This document shows, piece after piece, positions 43,396 through 51,060 of a DNA stretch of 51,158 nt (its first letter is position 1; the number at the start of each line of letters is the position of its first letter). This DNA comes from Halomonas sp. NO4 (GTDB lineage: Bacteria; Pseudomonadota; Gammaproteobacteria; Pseudomonadales; Halomonadaceae). Location: the NCBI RefSeq assembly GCF_010994375.1, contig NZ_WHMA01000023.1, forward strand, positions 1 to 51,158. Reading direction: 5' to 3'. Below the pieces are notes generated by a model. It was not told the origin of the DNA. It saw only the letters and a list, made by a program, of their open reading frames with translations, and made no database searches. Made by a program: the position numbers and the translations under genes.

Positions 43396-43632
43396 ATGAC
43401 CCGCCGCAAGAAGACCCGCTCGCTGGCCGACAAGGTGACCATCCGTACCGGCCGGCGCAAGGACTACCGCAAGTGGCGTCACGAGAACCCCGACGAGGTG
43501 ACCTCGTCGCGCCGCTTTACCCAGAAGAAGCGTCAGCAGCGCAAGCTGCAGGCGGCGCGCAAGCAGGCACGGCAGCAGGACGGTCAGGATATCCCCATCC
43601 ATCCGCCGCACGACGACAAGGAGACCGACTGA
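43396..43632 (+). CDS. Small highly basic protein, unrecognised
   Basis: This 78-residue protein has no family recognised. It starts [20 protein letters not shown] after CAGGAG, and continues [20 protein letters not shown]. Arg- and Lys-rich segments follow ([19 protein letters not shown]), and it ends acidic ([10 protein letters not shown]). It has no signal peptide or membrane segment. The charge pattern suggests binding to RNA, DNA or the ribosome. Its stop overlaps the xthA start (TGATG), so it should be made in step with exonuclease III. It also shares a symmetric divergent promoter with the RNA helicase gene, which fits a nucleic-acid-related role (inference). Confidence 0.7.
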   Translation: MTRRKKTRSLADKVTIRTGRRKDYRKWRHENPDEVTSSRRFTQKKRQQRKLQAARKQARQQDGQDIPIHPPHDDKETD

Positions 43633-44459
43633 TGCGCCTGGTGTCGTTCAACATCAACGGTCTGCGGGCCCGCCCTCACCAGCTCTCGGCCCTGGTGGAG
43701 ACCCACCGTCCGGCGGTGATCGGCCTGCAGGAGACCAAGGTGCAGGACAGCGAGTTCCCCCGCGAGGCGGTGGAGGCGCTGGGCTACCGGGTCGCCTTCC
43801 ACGGCCAGAAGGGGCACTACGGCGTGGCGCTGATGATCGACACGGCCCAGTGCGGCGAGCCGGAAGCGGTCTACTACGGCCTGCCCTACGACGGTGAAGA
43901 AGCCCAGCGCCGCCTGATCGGCGTGCGCCTGCGCCCGGCCGAGGGCGCGCCGCTGACCGTCTACAACGGTTACTTTCCCCAGGGCGAGAACGTCGAGCAC
44001 CCGGTGAAATTCCCCCACAAGCGGGCCTTCTATGCCCAGCTATCCCAGTTGCTCGAGACGCACCACCGCCCCGACGAGCGCCTGGCGGTGATGGGCGATT
44101 TCAACATCTCCCCCGAGGATATCGACATCGGCATCGGCGAGGCCAACCGCAAGCGCTGGCTGCGCGAGGGCAAGACCAGCTTCCAGCCCGAAGAGCGCGA
44201 CTGGCTCGCCCGACTCAAGCGCTGGGGTCTCGCCGACAGCTACCGGCTCTGCCACCCCCAGGTCGACGACCGCTTCAGCTGGTTCGACTACCGCTCCCGC
44301 GGCTTCGAGCGCGACCCCAAGCGCGGCCTGCGCATCGACTACATCCTGGTCACGCCGGCCCTGGCCGACAGCGTCACGGCAGCGGGCATCGACTACGATC
44401 TGCGCGGCATGGAGAAGCCCTCCGACCACGCCCCGGTCTGGGCCGACCTCTCCCTGTGA
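43632..44459 (+). CDS. xthA: Exodeoxyribonuclease III
   Basis: XthA is the major AP endonuclease and a 3'-phosphodiesterase of base-excision repair. It has 275 residues in the endonuclease/exonuclease/phosphatase fold: N7 in [13 protein letters not shown], the Mg-binding E34 in [33 protein letters not shown] and the catalytic pair [10 protein letters not shown]. Its length is close to E. coli XthA (268). It is translationally coupled to the basic protein upstream, and a strong hairpin follows. Confidence 0.96.
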   Translation: MRLVSFNINGLRARPHQLSALVETHRPAVIGLQETKVQDSEFPREAVEALGYRVAFHGQKGHYGVALMIDTAQCGEPEAVYYGLPYDGEEAQRRLIGVRLRPAEGAPLTVYNGYFPQGENVEHPVKFPHKRAFYAQLSQLLETHHRPDERLAVMGDFNISPEDIDIGIGEANRKRWLREGKTSFQPEERDWLARLKRWGLADSYRLCHPQVDDRFSWFDYRSRGFERDPKRGLRIDYILVTPALADSVTAAGIDYDLRGMEKPSDHAPVWADLSL

Positions 44460-44472
44460 CTCGCCAAGACGC

Positions 44473-44501
44473 CGGCGGCCGCCCCTAGGGGGCGGCCGCC
44501 G
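44473..44501. terminator. GC-rich bidirectional hairpin
   Basis: CGGCGGCCGCCCC (44473-44485) pairs with GGGGCGGCCGCCG (44489-44501). It lies between the convergent xthA and the 126-residue gene. There is no T tract. Confidence 0.7.
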
Positions 44502-44525
44502 ATCACCTGGCGCTGGCGCGATTTC

Positions 44526-44906
44526 TCAGCGAACCACGGTCCAGGCCGTCTTCAGGTAGGCCTCGCCGTTGGCCTTGACGCCCTCGTAATCGCCGGTTTC
44601 AGAGCCGATGTGGACTTCCTCCAGGGTGGCAGCCACGGCCTCCAGGTCGGTGTGGATCTTGGCCAGCGCTTCCTCGATGGTATAGCTCAGCTGGTGGATG
44701 TTACCCATGTCCTCGTCGCTGAGTTCGTCCTTCTCGAGAATGGCGGCCAATTTCTCGTTGTACTCGGTGAAGTTGGCCACCGCTTCCACCAGGGTTTCCG
44801 ATGACTTGGCCTCGAAGTGATCGACGCGCTCCTGCTCATCGGCCATGGCCAGCGGTGCGGCGCTCAGCAGGCCGGCAACGGCGAGTGCGATCAGCGGCTG
44901 TTTCAT
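44526..44906 (-). CDS. Small exported helical protein, DUF6746-like
   Basis: This protein of 126 residues has unknown function. The ATG at 44906 (AAGGGGAT upstream) gives a signal peptide with cleavage after LAMA. The mature chain is acidic and helical: DEQERVDHFEAKSSETLVEA, NFTEYNEKLAAILEKDELSD, EDMGNIHQLSYTIEEALAKI, and a final YEGVKANGEAYLKTAWTVVR. This pattern recalls DUF6746 (recall, not checked). It probably forms a periplasmic helical bundle. A promoter with its -35 inside a Fur-box-like site precedes it, so expression is likely raised when iron is low. It lies directly downstream of the TonB operon but has its own promoter. Confidence 0.75.
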   Translation of the reverse strand: MKQPLIALAVAGLLSAAPLAMADEQERVDHFEAKSSETLVEAVANFTEYNEKLAAILEKDELSDEDMGNIHQLSYTIEEALAKIHTDLEAVAATLEEVHIGSETGDYEGVKANGEAYLKTAWTVVR

Positions 44907-44978
44907 GTCGTATCCCCTTCTGTTCGTCGAGTTGGCAGTGCGGATAAACACGGCAGGAGCTTCCTGCCCACGGAAGAA

Positions 44979-45006
44979 AGCCTATCAGCCGCTTCCGCAA
45001 ATGCAA
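44979..45006 (-). promoter_or_regulatory. Promoter of the 126-residue gene
   Basis: Minus-strand TTGCAT (45006-45001) and TAGGCT (44984-44979) are 16 bases apart. The -35 lies inside the Fur-box-like site, so Fur binding would block polymerase. Confidence 0.5.
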
Positions 45007-45018
45007 ACCATTATTATT
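44997..45018. promoter_or_regulatory. Fur-box-like site 1
   Basis: This 22-bp site begins GCAAATGCAAACC and ends ATTATTATT. It resembles pseudomonad Fur boxes of the GCAAATG-n-GAATCATTATC type. It matches the site upstream of the TonB operon at 17 of 22 positions. Confidence 0.55.
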
Positions 45019-45031
45019 AATAATTCGGACG

Positions 45032-46162
45032 TCAAGGGACCTGGGTCAAGTCTTCCCTTTTTCCCCGGGCATCGCGGCCGGGCTCCTCCCTCTCCAACAC
45101 TGCCAGCCAGGCTTCGGCCGCCTCGGCGCCTCGCGCCAGGGCGGTTTCCAGAGCACGTTTCGCCAGGGCGTCACGCCCCCAGCCGTGGGCCAGTTGGCCC
45201 AGGCGCAGCCAGTCATCGCCGCTATCGCTGCGCCGGGCGACGTAACGCCAGGCCGAAAGCGCCCGCTCGCGATCCCGTGCCGTTTCCCAGGCCTGGGCCA
45301 GCAGGCGTCGGTGGGCCAGGGTGTCGGCCAGCACGCCCTCCTCGAGCGCCTCGACCAGGTGCTCGCCCGCGCGGGCCGGGGTGCCGCCGGCCAGGTGCAG
45401 CTTGACCAGGGTGAGGCGATCCTCGCCGCCGCGCAGCACGCCGAGACGCCACCCGGCTTCCCAGAGGGCCGCCGCCTGCCCGGGTGCTCCCAGCCGCTGG
45501 GCGAGCCCTGCCGCGCCTCGCCATGCCGCAGCGTCGCTGTCGGCATCCAGGCCCTCGCCCAGCAGCGCGAGGGCCCGCTCGTCCTGACCGGCACGCCGGT
45601 AGACGGCCACCGCCAACGCCCGCTGCGCCGCGTCCGGCTCGCCATCGGCCAGCGCCCGCTCCACCCAGCGCGCGGCCGCCGACCAGCGCTCCAGCTCCGC
45701 CAGGGCACGCGCCATCCGCCAGTGATCGTCAGGCGCGCCCGCATGACTCTGGAACCAGTCGTCGAGCAGGGCCACTCCCTGCGCCGTCTGTCCGGCCGAC
45801 AGGCGCAGTGCCGCTTCCTGTCGCAGCCAGCGATCGCGCCGCTCGGCATCGACCCCGTCGCTGTCGCGCGCCTCGCGCAGCCGGTCGGCCGCCGCCTCGG
45901 CGCGGCCGGCGCGCGCCGAGGCACTGGCGGCAAGCTGCAGGTAGAGCGCCCGGGCCCAGCGATCGGCGGCATTGCCACCGGCCAGGCGCTCGGCCTGGGC
46001 CTGGGATCGCTCACTGACGGCTGCAACCTCGCCCGCCTGGAGGCGACGCTCGAGCGCCTCCAGGTCGGCGATGATGTCGCCCGGCAGGGCCGGCGCCGCC
46101 GCCACGGGCGGGGCCATCGCCAGGCACAGCAGCAGGGCGGCAAGGAAACGAAAGCGAGTCAT
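45032..46162 (-). CDS. TPR-repeat protein of the TonB2 cluster
   Basis: This exported protein of 376 residues has a signal peptide (FLAALLLCLAMAPPVAAAP) and a body of helical TPR-like repeats, for example RMARALAELERWSAAARWVE and LAVAVYRRAGQDERALALLG. A TPR gene ends the Vibrio-type ttpC-exbB2-exbD2-tonB2 cluster, and this gene occupies the same place, 4 nt after tonB. A role in assembling or stabilising the TonB2 complex is inferred. It contains no lipobox and no membrane segment beyond the signal. Confidence 0.85.
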   Translation of the reverse strand: MTRFRFLAALLLCLAMAPPVAAAPALPGDIIADLEALERRLQAGEVAAVSERSQAQAERLAGGNAADRWARALYLQLAASASARAGRAEAAADRLREARDSDGVDAERRDRWLRQEAALRLSAGQTAQGVALLDDWFQSHAGAPDDHWRMARALAELERWSAAARWVERALADGEPDAAQRALAVAVYRRAGQDERALALLGEGLDADSDAAAWRGAAGLAQRLGAPGQAAALWEAGWRLGVLRGGEDRLTLVKLHLAGGTPARAGEHLVEALEEGVLADTLAHRRLLAQAWETARDRERALSAWRYVARRSDSGDDWLRLGQLAHGWGRDALAKRALETALARGAEAAEAWLAVLEREEPGRDARGKREDLTQVP

Positions 46163-46166
46163 GGCA

Positions 46167-46943
46167 TCACCTCAGCTGGAATTCCAGGCGCTGGCGGGCC
46201 CGGCGCAGGCCGCTGCCGGGTTCGAACTGCCAGCGCGCCACCGCCTGGCGTGCAGCCTTGTCGAAGACATTGCGCGGGCGCGCGGTTACCACCTGGATGG
46301 AGCCGGGATCGACGCTGCCGTCGGGGCGGATCACGAAGGTCAGCTCGACATAGCCCTCCATGCCGCGCCGCTGGGCCCTGGCCGGATACTCCGGCGGCAC
46401 ACGGTTGGTGGGGGTCAGGGCGCCCACGTCAACGGGCTCCTGCTGGGCGGCCGCGGAAGGGGCCGCAGTCGCCTCGGCCAGGCTGTCGCTGGGCGACGCC
46501 TCGGCCACTTCGGCCGGTTCGGTGGCCGGCTCCGGTTCCGCCTGGGGCGGTTGGGGGGCCGGCTCGGGTTCCGGTTGCGGCTCGGGCTCCGGTTCGGGCT
46601 GCTGCTCGGTGAGGTCGGGCAGCGTCGCATCGAGCTCGAGCGGGGGCGGCTCGACGGCCGGCAGCTCGGGGTCGGGCAGCGCAATGGGGCTGTCGGCCAG
46701 CGGCGCCGGCTCCGGCATGGGCGGCGGCGTTTCCGGCGCGGCGGGCGGTGGCGGCGGCGACGTGGGGGGCGCCGTCTCGGCGGGCGCCTGCTCCGTCGGC
46801 GCCTCGGCCTCGACGAGACTCAGCGTCGTCGGCTCGAGCACCTCGATGTCCGCCTCCGGCGGCGCCACCAGCAGGGCCAGCAGCCAGAACAGCGCCAGCG
46901 CCAGCGCCCCACCCCCGAGCAGCGAGACGGGCGCGCGGGTCAT
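46167..46943 (-). CDS. tonB: TonB energy transducer (TonB2 type)
   Basis: TonB spans the periplasm and passes proton-motive energy to outer-membrane receptors. It has 258 residues: an N-terminal helix (VSLLGGGALALALFWLLALL), a long Pro/Glu-rich linker (several EPEPQPEP stretches, about 50-165) and a C-terminal domain with NRVPPEYPARAQRRGMEGYV and ELTFVIRPDGSV, ending ARWQFEPGSGLRRARQRLEF. The YPARAQRRGMEG signature is typical. Its start overlaps the exbD stop (ATGA). Confidence 0.95.
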   Translation of the reverse strand: MTRAPVSLLGGGALALALFWLLALLVAPPEADIEVLEPTTLSLVEAEAPTEQAPAETAPPTSPPPPPAAPETPPPMPEPAPLADSPIALPDPELPAVEPPPLELDATLPDLTEQQPEPEPEPQPEPEPAPQPPQAEPEPATEPAEVAEASPSDSLAEATAAPSAAAQQEPVDVGALTPTNRVPPEYPARAQRRGMEGYVELTFVIRPDGSVDPGSIQVVTARPRNVFDKAARQAVARWQFEPGSGLRRARQRLEFQLR

Positions 46944-47347
46944 GACGTGCCCCGACTCGCCGCCACGGCGACCTGCTCCACGCCAGCCTCGCGGATGCGG
47001 TCCATCACCTGGATCAGCAGCCCGGTGGCCGCCTCGCGGTCGGCCTGGATCACCACGCTGCCGTCACCGCTGACCAGGGGGGCCACGGTGTCACCCACGC
47101 GGTGCACGTCCACCGCCTGACCATCCACCCAGACCGCGCCCTCCTGCGTGATGGCGACCATCACCTGGGCATCGGGACGCGGGCTTGCCGCGCTCGACTC
47201 GGGCCGCTCGATCTCCACGCCGCTCTCCTTGATGAAGCTGGTGGTCACGATGAAGAAGATCAGCATGATGAAGACCACGTCGAGCATCGGCGTGAGGTTG
47301 ACTTCGTTCGACTCGTCGGACTCGGCGCCCAGGCGGCGTCTACGCAT
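46940..47347 (-). CDS. exbD: Biopolymer transport protein ExbD2
   Basis: ExbD is the peptidoglycan-interacting subunit of the TonB motor. It has 135 residues: a short cytoplasmic tail (RRRRLGAESDESNEVNLTPM), one transmembrane helix with the proton-path aspartate (LDVVFIMLIFFIVTTSFI), and a periplasmic domain ending MDRIREAGVEQVAVAASRG. The ATG at 47347 lies 8 nt inside the end of exbB, and the stop overlaps tonB. Confidence 0.95.
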   Translation of the reverse strand: MRRRRLGAESDESNEVNLTPMLDVVFIMLIFFIVTTSFIKESGVEIERPESSAASPRPDAQVMVAITQEGAVWVDGQAVDVHRVGDTVAPLVSGDGSVVIQADREAATGLLIQVMDRIREAGVEQVAVAASRGTS

Positions 47348-47876
47348 CGGTGTCCTCCAGGGCACGGGCCAGGCGGTCGTGCAGCCGCTGATCCTCGCGC
47401 CGGATGATGTGCTCCAGGCGGCTGGTGAACAGCAGGCCCACCACCGCCACGGCCATACCACTCAAGGTCGGCAGGGTGGCGCGCGCCACGCCGTCGGCCA
47501 TGGCGCGGGCCTGATTGGAATCGCTGACCGCCAGGCTGTCGAAGACGGTGATCATGCCGGTGACCGTGCCGAGCAGCCCGAGCAGCGGACACAGGGCCAC
47601 CAGCAGCTTCAGCCAGGGCAGCGGCCGACGCAGCCGGGCGATCAGCTGGCGCGTCCAGGCCTCGCGCAGGGTGCGCGCACTCCAGCTCAGGTGGTCGCGG
47701 CGCGCCACCCAGCGCTCGATCAGGCGCCGCCGCGCGCGGCGATAGGTGACGCGAAAGTACCAGACGCGCTCCAGGGCGAGACTGAACAGCACGGTGGCCA
47801 CGGCCACGATCACCACCAGGATGACCCCGCCCGCCTCGATCAGGCGTTCGAGGGGCTCAAGCCAGGGCAGAATCAC
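47340..47876 (-). CDS. exbB: Biopolymer transport protein ExbB2 (MotA/TolQ/ExbB channel)
   Basis: ExbB is the pentameric inner-membrane channel subunit. It has 178 residues from the GTG at 47876 (ILPWLEPLERLIEAGG, with GGAG upstream), which aligns with short ExbB2 proteins. An ATG at 47909 would lengthen it by 11 residues and overlap ttpC more. Transmembrane segments are GVILVVIVAVATVLFSLALE, WLKLLVALCPLLGLLGTVTG and LSGMAVAVVGLLF. The LLGLLGTVTGMI signature is characteristic. Confidence 0.93.
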   Translation of the reverse strand: MILPWLEPLERLIEAGGVILVVIVAVATVLFSLALERVWYFRVTYRRARRRLIERWVARRDHLSWSARTLREAWTRQLIARLRRPLPWLKLLVALCPLLGLLGTVTGMITVFDSLAVSDSNQARAMADGVARATLPTLSGMAVAVVGLLFTSRLEHIIRREDQRLHDRLARALEDTDA

Positions 47877-49236
47877 GGCGACGCGTCTCCGCCAGATCCA
47901 AGGCGCCATGGGGGCGCCCTTCCAGATGCTCGGCCAGGGCGGCACTCGCCTCGCCCTCCACCGCACCTGCCAGGTGGCGGCTGCGTGCCGACAGCGCAGT
48001 ATGGGCGAACAGCAGGGGCACGGCGGTGATCAGGCCGAGCACGGTGGTGACCAGCGCCTGGCTGATGCCGCCGGCCATGCGCTGCGGGTCGCCGGTGCCG
48101 AAGACCGTGATCGCCTGGAAGGTGACGATCATGCCGGTCACGGTGCCCAGCAGGCCGAGCAGCGGCGCCACCGCGGCGAGCAGCTTGACCAGCGGCTGGC
48201 CGCGCTCGAGGCGCGGCAGCTCGGCGAGCACCGCCTCGTCCAGGCGAGCCTCCAGAGCCTCCGGCGGCTGGTCGGCCTCGAGGGCGCGAAAGCGCGCCAG
48301 CACGCGCCCGAGCGGGTTGTCGTCGCGCAACCGCGAGAGGTCGCGCCGCTGGCGACGCACCGTCAGACTGACCCGCAGCAGGTAGGCGTACTGGCCCAGC
48401 GCCACCAGCAGCCCGAGGCCACCCAGCGCCACCACCACGTAGCCGACCGCCCCACCCTGGTGGAAACGTTCGATCAGGGTGGGCTGCTGGGCCAGGGCCG
48501 CGACCACGTCGCCCCGCGTGGGATCGAGAGCCAGACGCTGCGACTCGCCGGCGTGGAAGGCGGCCAGCGTCTCGGCCACCGCCGCCGGGGTGCGCGGCAC
48601 CACGGAAAGGGCCTCGTCATTGCTGCCCCGGCGCAGCAGGTCGGCATCGGTAAATGCGGCAACCGCGCCCAGCCGCACCACCGGCTGCGCGGTCACCTCG
48701 CCGTCGTGGCCGGCCACCGGTGCGGTGAACCGCACCGCCCGTCCGCTCTCGACGGTCAACGCCATCAGGCCGTCGGCCAGTCCCTCCAGGTGCTCGAGTT
48801 CGAGCACCTCGACATCCTCGAGTCGCGGCGGCAGCGCCGCACGCCCCTGGGTCAGCCAGCTGTCGCTCAAGGCATCGCGCAGCTCCCCGCTGTGCCGGGT
48901 CAGGGTGGCGAGCACCGCGGCCAGGTTGTCGCCCTGCTCCGCCTGGCGGGCTTGGAGGTCGGCCTGGCGGGCCGTCAGCGCGGCTTCGCGCTCGTCCAGG
49001 GCGTCGCGTCGTGCCACCGCCTCGGCATGCGCCGCTCGCGCCTCCTCCAGGGTGGCCTCGAGCGCTGCCCGGTCGTCGAGCAGTTCGGCCAGGCGTGCCT
49101 GATCGCGGGCCTCGGCGGCCTCCCGCTCGGCGCGCAGCGTGGTCAATGCCTCGGTCTGCGCCAGCGCCGGCAGCGCTGCGCCCCCCAGGGCGATCGCCAC
49201 CAGGGCGGCCTGGAGCCAGTATCGAATGCGCCTCAT
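47857..49236 (-). CDS. ttpC: TtpC-like ExbB-family protein with periplasmic coiled-coil domain
   Basis: It has 459 residues. The C-terminal third is an ExbB/TolQ channel domain (LVKLLAAVAPLLGLLGTVTG and QALVTTVLGLITAVPLLFAH). The first two thirds are exported: a signal-like segment (LQAALVAIALGGAALPALAQ), a long coiled-coil rich in Glu, Ala and Arg, and a globular part. This layout is that of TtpC, which Vibrio TonB2 systems require. A transmembrane helix (GAVGYVVVALGGLGLLVALG) joins the halves. The start overlaps the DUF3450 stop (ATGA), and its end overlaps exbB by 20 nt. Confidence 0.92.
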   Translation of the reverse strand: MRRIRYWLQAALVAIALGGAALPALAQTEALTTLRAEREAAEARDQARLAELLDDRAALEATLEEARAAHAEAVARRDALDEREAALTARQADLQARQAEQGDNLAAVLATLTRHSGELRDALSDSWLTQGRAALPPRLEDVEVLELEHLEGLADGLMALTVESGRAVRFTAPVAGHDGEVTAQPVVRLGAVAAFTDADLLRRGSNDEALSVVPRTPAAVAETLAAFHAGESQRLALDPTRGDVVAALAQQPTLIERFHQGGAVGYVVVALGGLGLLVALGQYAYLLRVSLTVRRQRRDLSRLRDDNPLGRVLARFRALEADQPPEALEARLDEAVLAELPRLERGQPLVKLLAAVAPLLGLLGTVTGMIVTFQAITVFGTGDPQRMAGGISQALVTTVLGLITAVPLLFAHTALSARSRHLAGAVEGEASAALAEHLEGRPHGALDLAETRRRDSALA

Positions 49237-50030
49237 GACGCACCCTCCTCGTCGTCGCGCCGCTCCAGGGGCTGGGAAACCGGCAGGGTCAGCAGCTCCG
49301 GGGCACGCTGGTCGCGGGCAATGCGCAGGCCGGTGCGCACCTCGCGGCGCTCGGCCTCGTCCAGCGAGGCCCACTGCCGGGCGTCGGCCAGCCACACGCC
49401 GCCCTCGCGGCCGTCCGGCGTCAGGTAGTACAGCCCCACGCGCCCCAGGCGCAGAAAGTCGACCTCGCGGCGGCGCTCGCCCTCCCTCCCGAGGTAGCCG
49501 CGCCAGGCATCCAGCTCGCGCCCGTAGTCGAGCTCGGTGCGCCAGGCGCCCAGGATGCGTTCGAGCTGGTCGGCCTCGGAGAGTTCGGGGTCGCTGAGGC
49601 TCTGCTCCAGGCTCGCCACGCGCGCCTCGCGCGATTCGACGAGAAACGGCAGGTCTCGCTCGATCCAGCGCGCCAGGCGCTCCACCAGGGCGCGCTTGAG
49701 GCCGGGTAGCGCCTCCCGGGTGTTTTCCAGCGCATTCAGCGCCGCCTCGCGACTCTCCAACCGCTCGGCCAGGCGGTCGAGGCGCGGCGCCCGCTCGGCG
49801 TTGTGCTCCGCCAGGCGCCGGGTCTCGTCGCGCAGCTCGCGCAGTTCCCGCAGCTGCTCGCGAGTGGCCTCGTCGGCGGCATCGATGCGTTCCTGCAGGG
49901 CGGCCTGCTGCCGCTGCGCCTCCAGCGCCTCCTCGGGCAGCGGGGTGTCACCCGCGGCCGGCAGCGCCACCAGGATCGTACCCAGCAGCAGCGCACGCCC
50001 ATGGGCGGCGAAGGGAGGGGTATCACTCAC
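49233..50030 (-). CDS. DUF3450 exported coiled-coil protein of the TonB2 cluster
   Basis: It has 265 residues. A hydrophobic segment (ALLLGTILVALPAAGD) serves as signal peptide, followed by a long coiled-coil (ALQERIDAADEATREQLREL and similar) and a C-terminal domain with VDFLRLGRVGLYYLTPDGRE. The family (DUF3450) precedes ttpC in Vibrio-type TonB2 operons; its mechanism is not established to my knowledge. The start is GTG with GGGAG upstream. It is the first gene of the operon, directly behind a Fur-box-like site. Confidence 0.9.
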   Translation of the reverse strand: MSDTPPFAAHGRALLLGTILVALPAAGDTPLPEEALEAQRQQAALQERIDAADEATREQLRELRELRDETRRLAEHNAERAPRLDRLAERLESREAALNALENTREALPGLKRALVERLARWIERDLPFLVESREARVASLEQSLSDPELSEADQLERILGAWRTELDYGRELDAWRGYLGREGERRREVDFLRLGRVGLYYLTPDGREGGVWLADARQWASLDEAERREVRTGLRIARDQRAPELLTLPVSQPLERRDDEEGAS

Positions 50031-50073
50031 GCGGGGTCTCCCATGACCGGCGCCCGGCCAGGGTGCCGGGCGG

Positions 50074-50095
50074 AATAAAAGTGATTAGTATTTGC
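50074..50095. promoter_or_regulatory. Fur-box-like site 2, upstream of the TonB2 operon
   Basis: On the minus strand the 22-bp site begins GCAAATACTAATCAC and ends TTTTATT. It matches the other Fur-like site at 17 of 22 positions. It lies just downstream of the predicted start (+6 to +27), where Fur would block elongation or clearance. Confidence 0.5.
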
Positions 50096-50107
50096 GTAGT
50101 GCGGCAT

Positions 50108-50135
50108 AGCCTACCATGCCACGGCGGCTTGGCAA
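50108..50135 (-). promoter_or_regulatory. Promoter of the TonB2 operon
   Basis: Minus-strand TTGCCA (50135-50130) and TAGGCT (50113-50108) are 16 bases apart, the same -10 and spacer as the other Fur-linked promoter. Confidence 0.5.
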
Positions 50136-50196
50136 GGGGAGGCCGGCATCCTGTCGCGATCCAGGCCGGTGAGCGCGACCCGGGCACCAACGACAC

Positions 50197-50222
50197 AGCC
50201 CCGAAGCAAGGGCTTCGGGGCT
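50197..50222 (-). terminator. Terminator after the superoxide dismutase gene
   Basis: AGCCCCGAAGC (50197-50207) pairs with GCTTCGGGGCT (50212-50222). It lies 31 nt past the stop. No T tract. Confidence 0.75.
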
Positions 50223-50253
50223 GGCGAGAGTCAGTCTAGGCGCGGGGAACGGA

Positions 50254-50865
50254 TCAGGCCTTGGCCTCCTGATAGCGGCGCTCGACGTCGTCCCAGTTGA
50301 TGACGTTGAAGAAGGCCGCCACATAGTCCGGGCGCTTGTTCTGGTACTTCAGGTAGTAGGCGTGTTCCCAGACGTCCAGGCCCAGGACCGGGGTATTGCC
50401 GTGCATCAGCGGGCTATCCTGGTTGAGGGTGTTCTCCACTACCAGCTGCTTCTCGGGGGTGACGGAGAGCCACGCCCAGCCACTGCCGAAGCGGCCCAGC
50501 GCCGCCTTGGTGAACGCGTCCTTGAAGGCGTCGAAACCGCCCAGCTCGCCGTCGATGGCCTGGGCCACCTGGCCCTGGGGCGCCCCGCCACCGTTGGGCG
50601 ACATCATCTGCCAGAACTTGGAGTGGTTGGAGTGGCCGCCACCGTTGTTGATGACCGCCTGCCGCTTCGCTTCGGGCACCCGGTCGAGATTGGCGATCAG
50701 CTCATCCACCGGCACCTCCTCGAGGCCGGTCCCTTCGAGGGCGGCATTGAGGTTATTGACGTAGGTCTGGTGGTGCTTGGAGTGGTGGATCTCCATGGTC
50801 ATGGCATCAATGTGCGGTTCCAGCGCATCATAGCCATAGGGTAAATCGGGTAGTGTATGCGGCAT
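50254..50865 (-). CDS. Superoxide dismutase, Mn/Fe family, Mn-type signature
   Basis: This dismutates superoxide to H2O2 and O2 in the cytoplasm. It has 203 residues. The metal ligands are H27 ([11 protein letters not shown]), H81 ([11 protein letters not shown]), D164 and H168 ([20 protein letters not shown]). The Gly before the second ligand group and Gln in TLNQDSPLM follow the Mn-type (SodA-like) pattern rather than the Fe-type; it may be cambialistic. GGAGG precedes the ATG. The gene lies next to the iron-linked TonB operon, which is a sensible context for a Mn enzyme, but no Fur-like site was found before it. Confidence 0.95.
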   Translation of the reverse strand: MPHTLPDLPYGYDALEPHIDAMTMEIHHSKHHQTYVNNLNAALEGTGLEEVPVDELIANLDRVPEAKRQAVINNGGGHSNHSKFWQMMSPNGGGAPQGQVAQAIDGELGGFDAFKDAFTKAALGRFGSGWAWLSVTPEKQLVVENTLNQDSPLMHGNTPVLGLDVWEHAYYLKYQNKRPDYVAAFFNVINWDDVERRYQEAKA

Positions 50866-51004
50866 ACTGGCTCCTCCGTGAAAGGTTTCAATCGGGTCTT
50901 GCCCTTACCACATTCCCTAGGATGGCAGACTCTGCCGCACAGTGCTAATAAAAACCGTTTTCAGCTAATATAGCCTAAAGTTATCACACGCCGCCCAAAC
51001 GGCA

Positions 51005-51030
51005 GCGAGCCGGCCCTTGGGCCGGCTCGC
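51005..51030 (-). terminator. Terminator after the gene at the right edge
   Basis: GCGAGCCGGCCC (51005-51016) pairs with GGGCCGGCTCGC (51019-51030) around TT, 30 nt past the stop of the partial gene. Confidence 0.75.
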
Positions 51031-51060
51031 ATCGTGCGCCTAAAGTGGCGGCTTGTAGCC

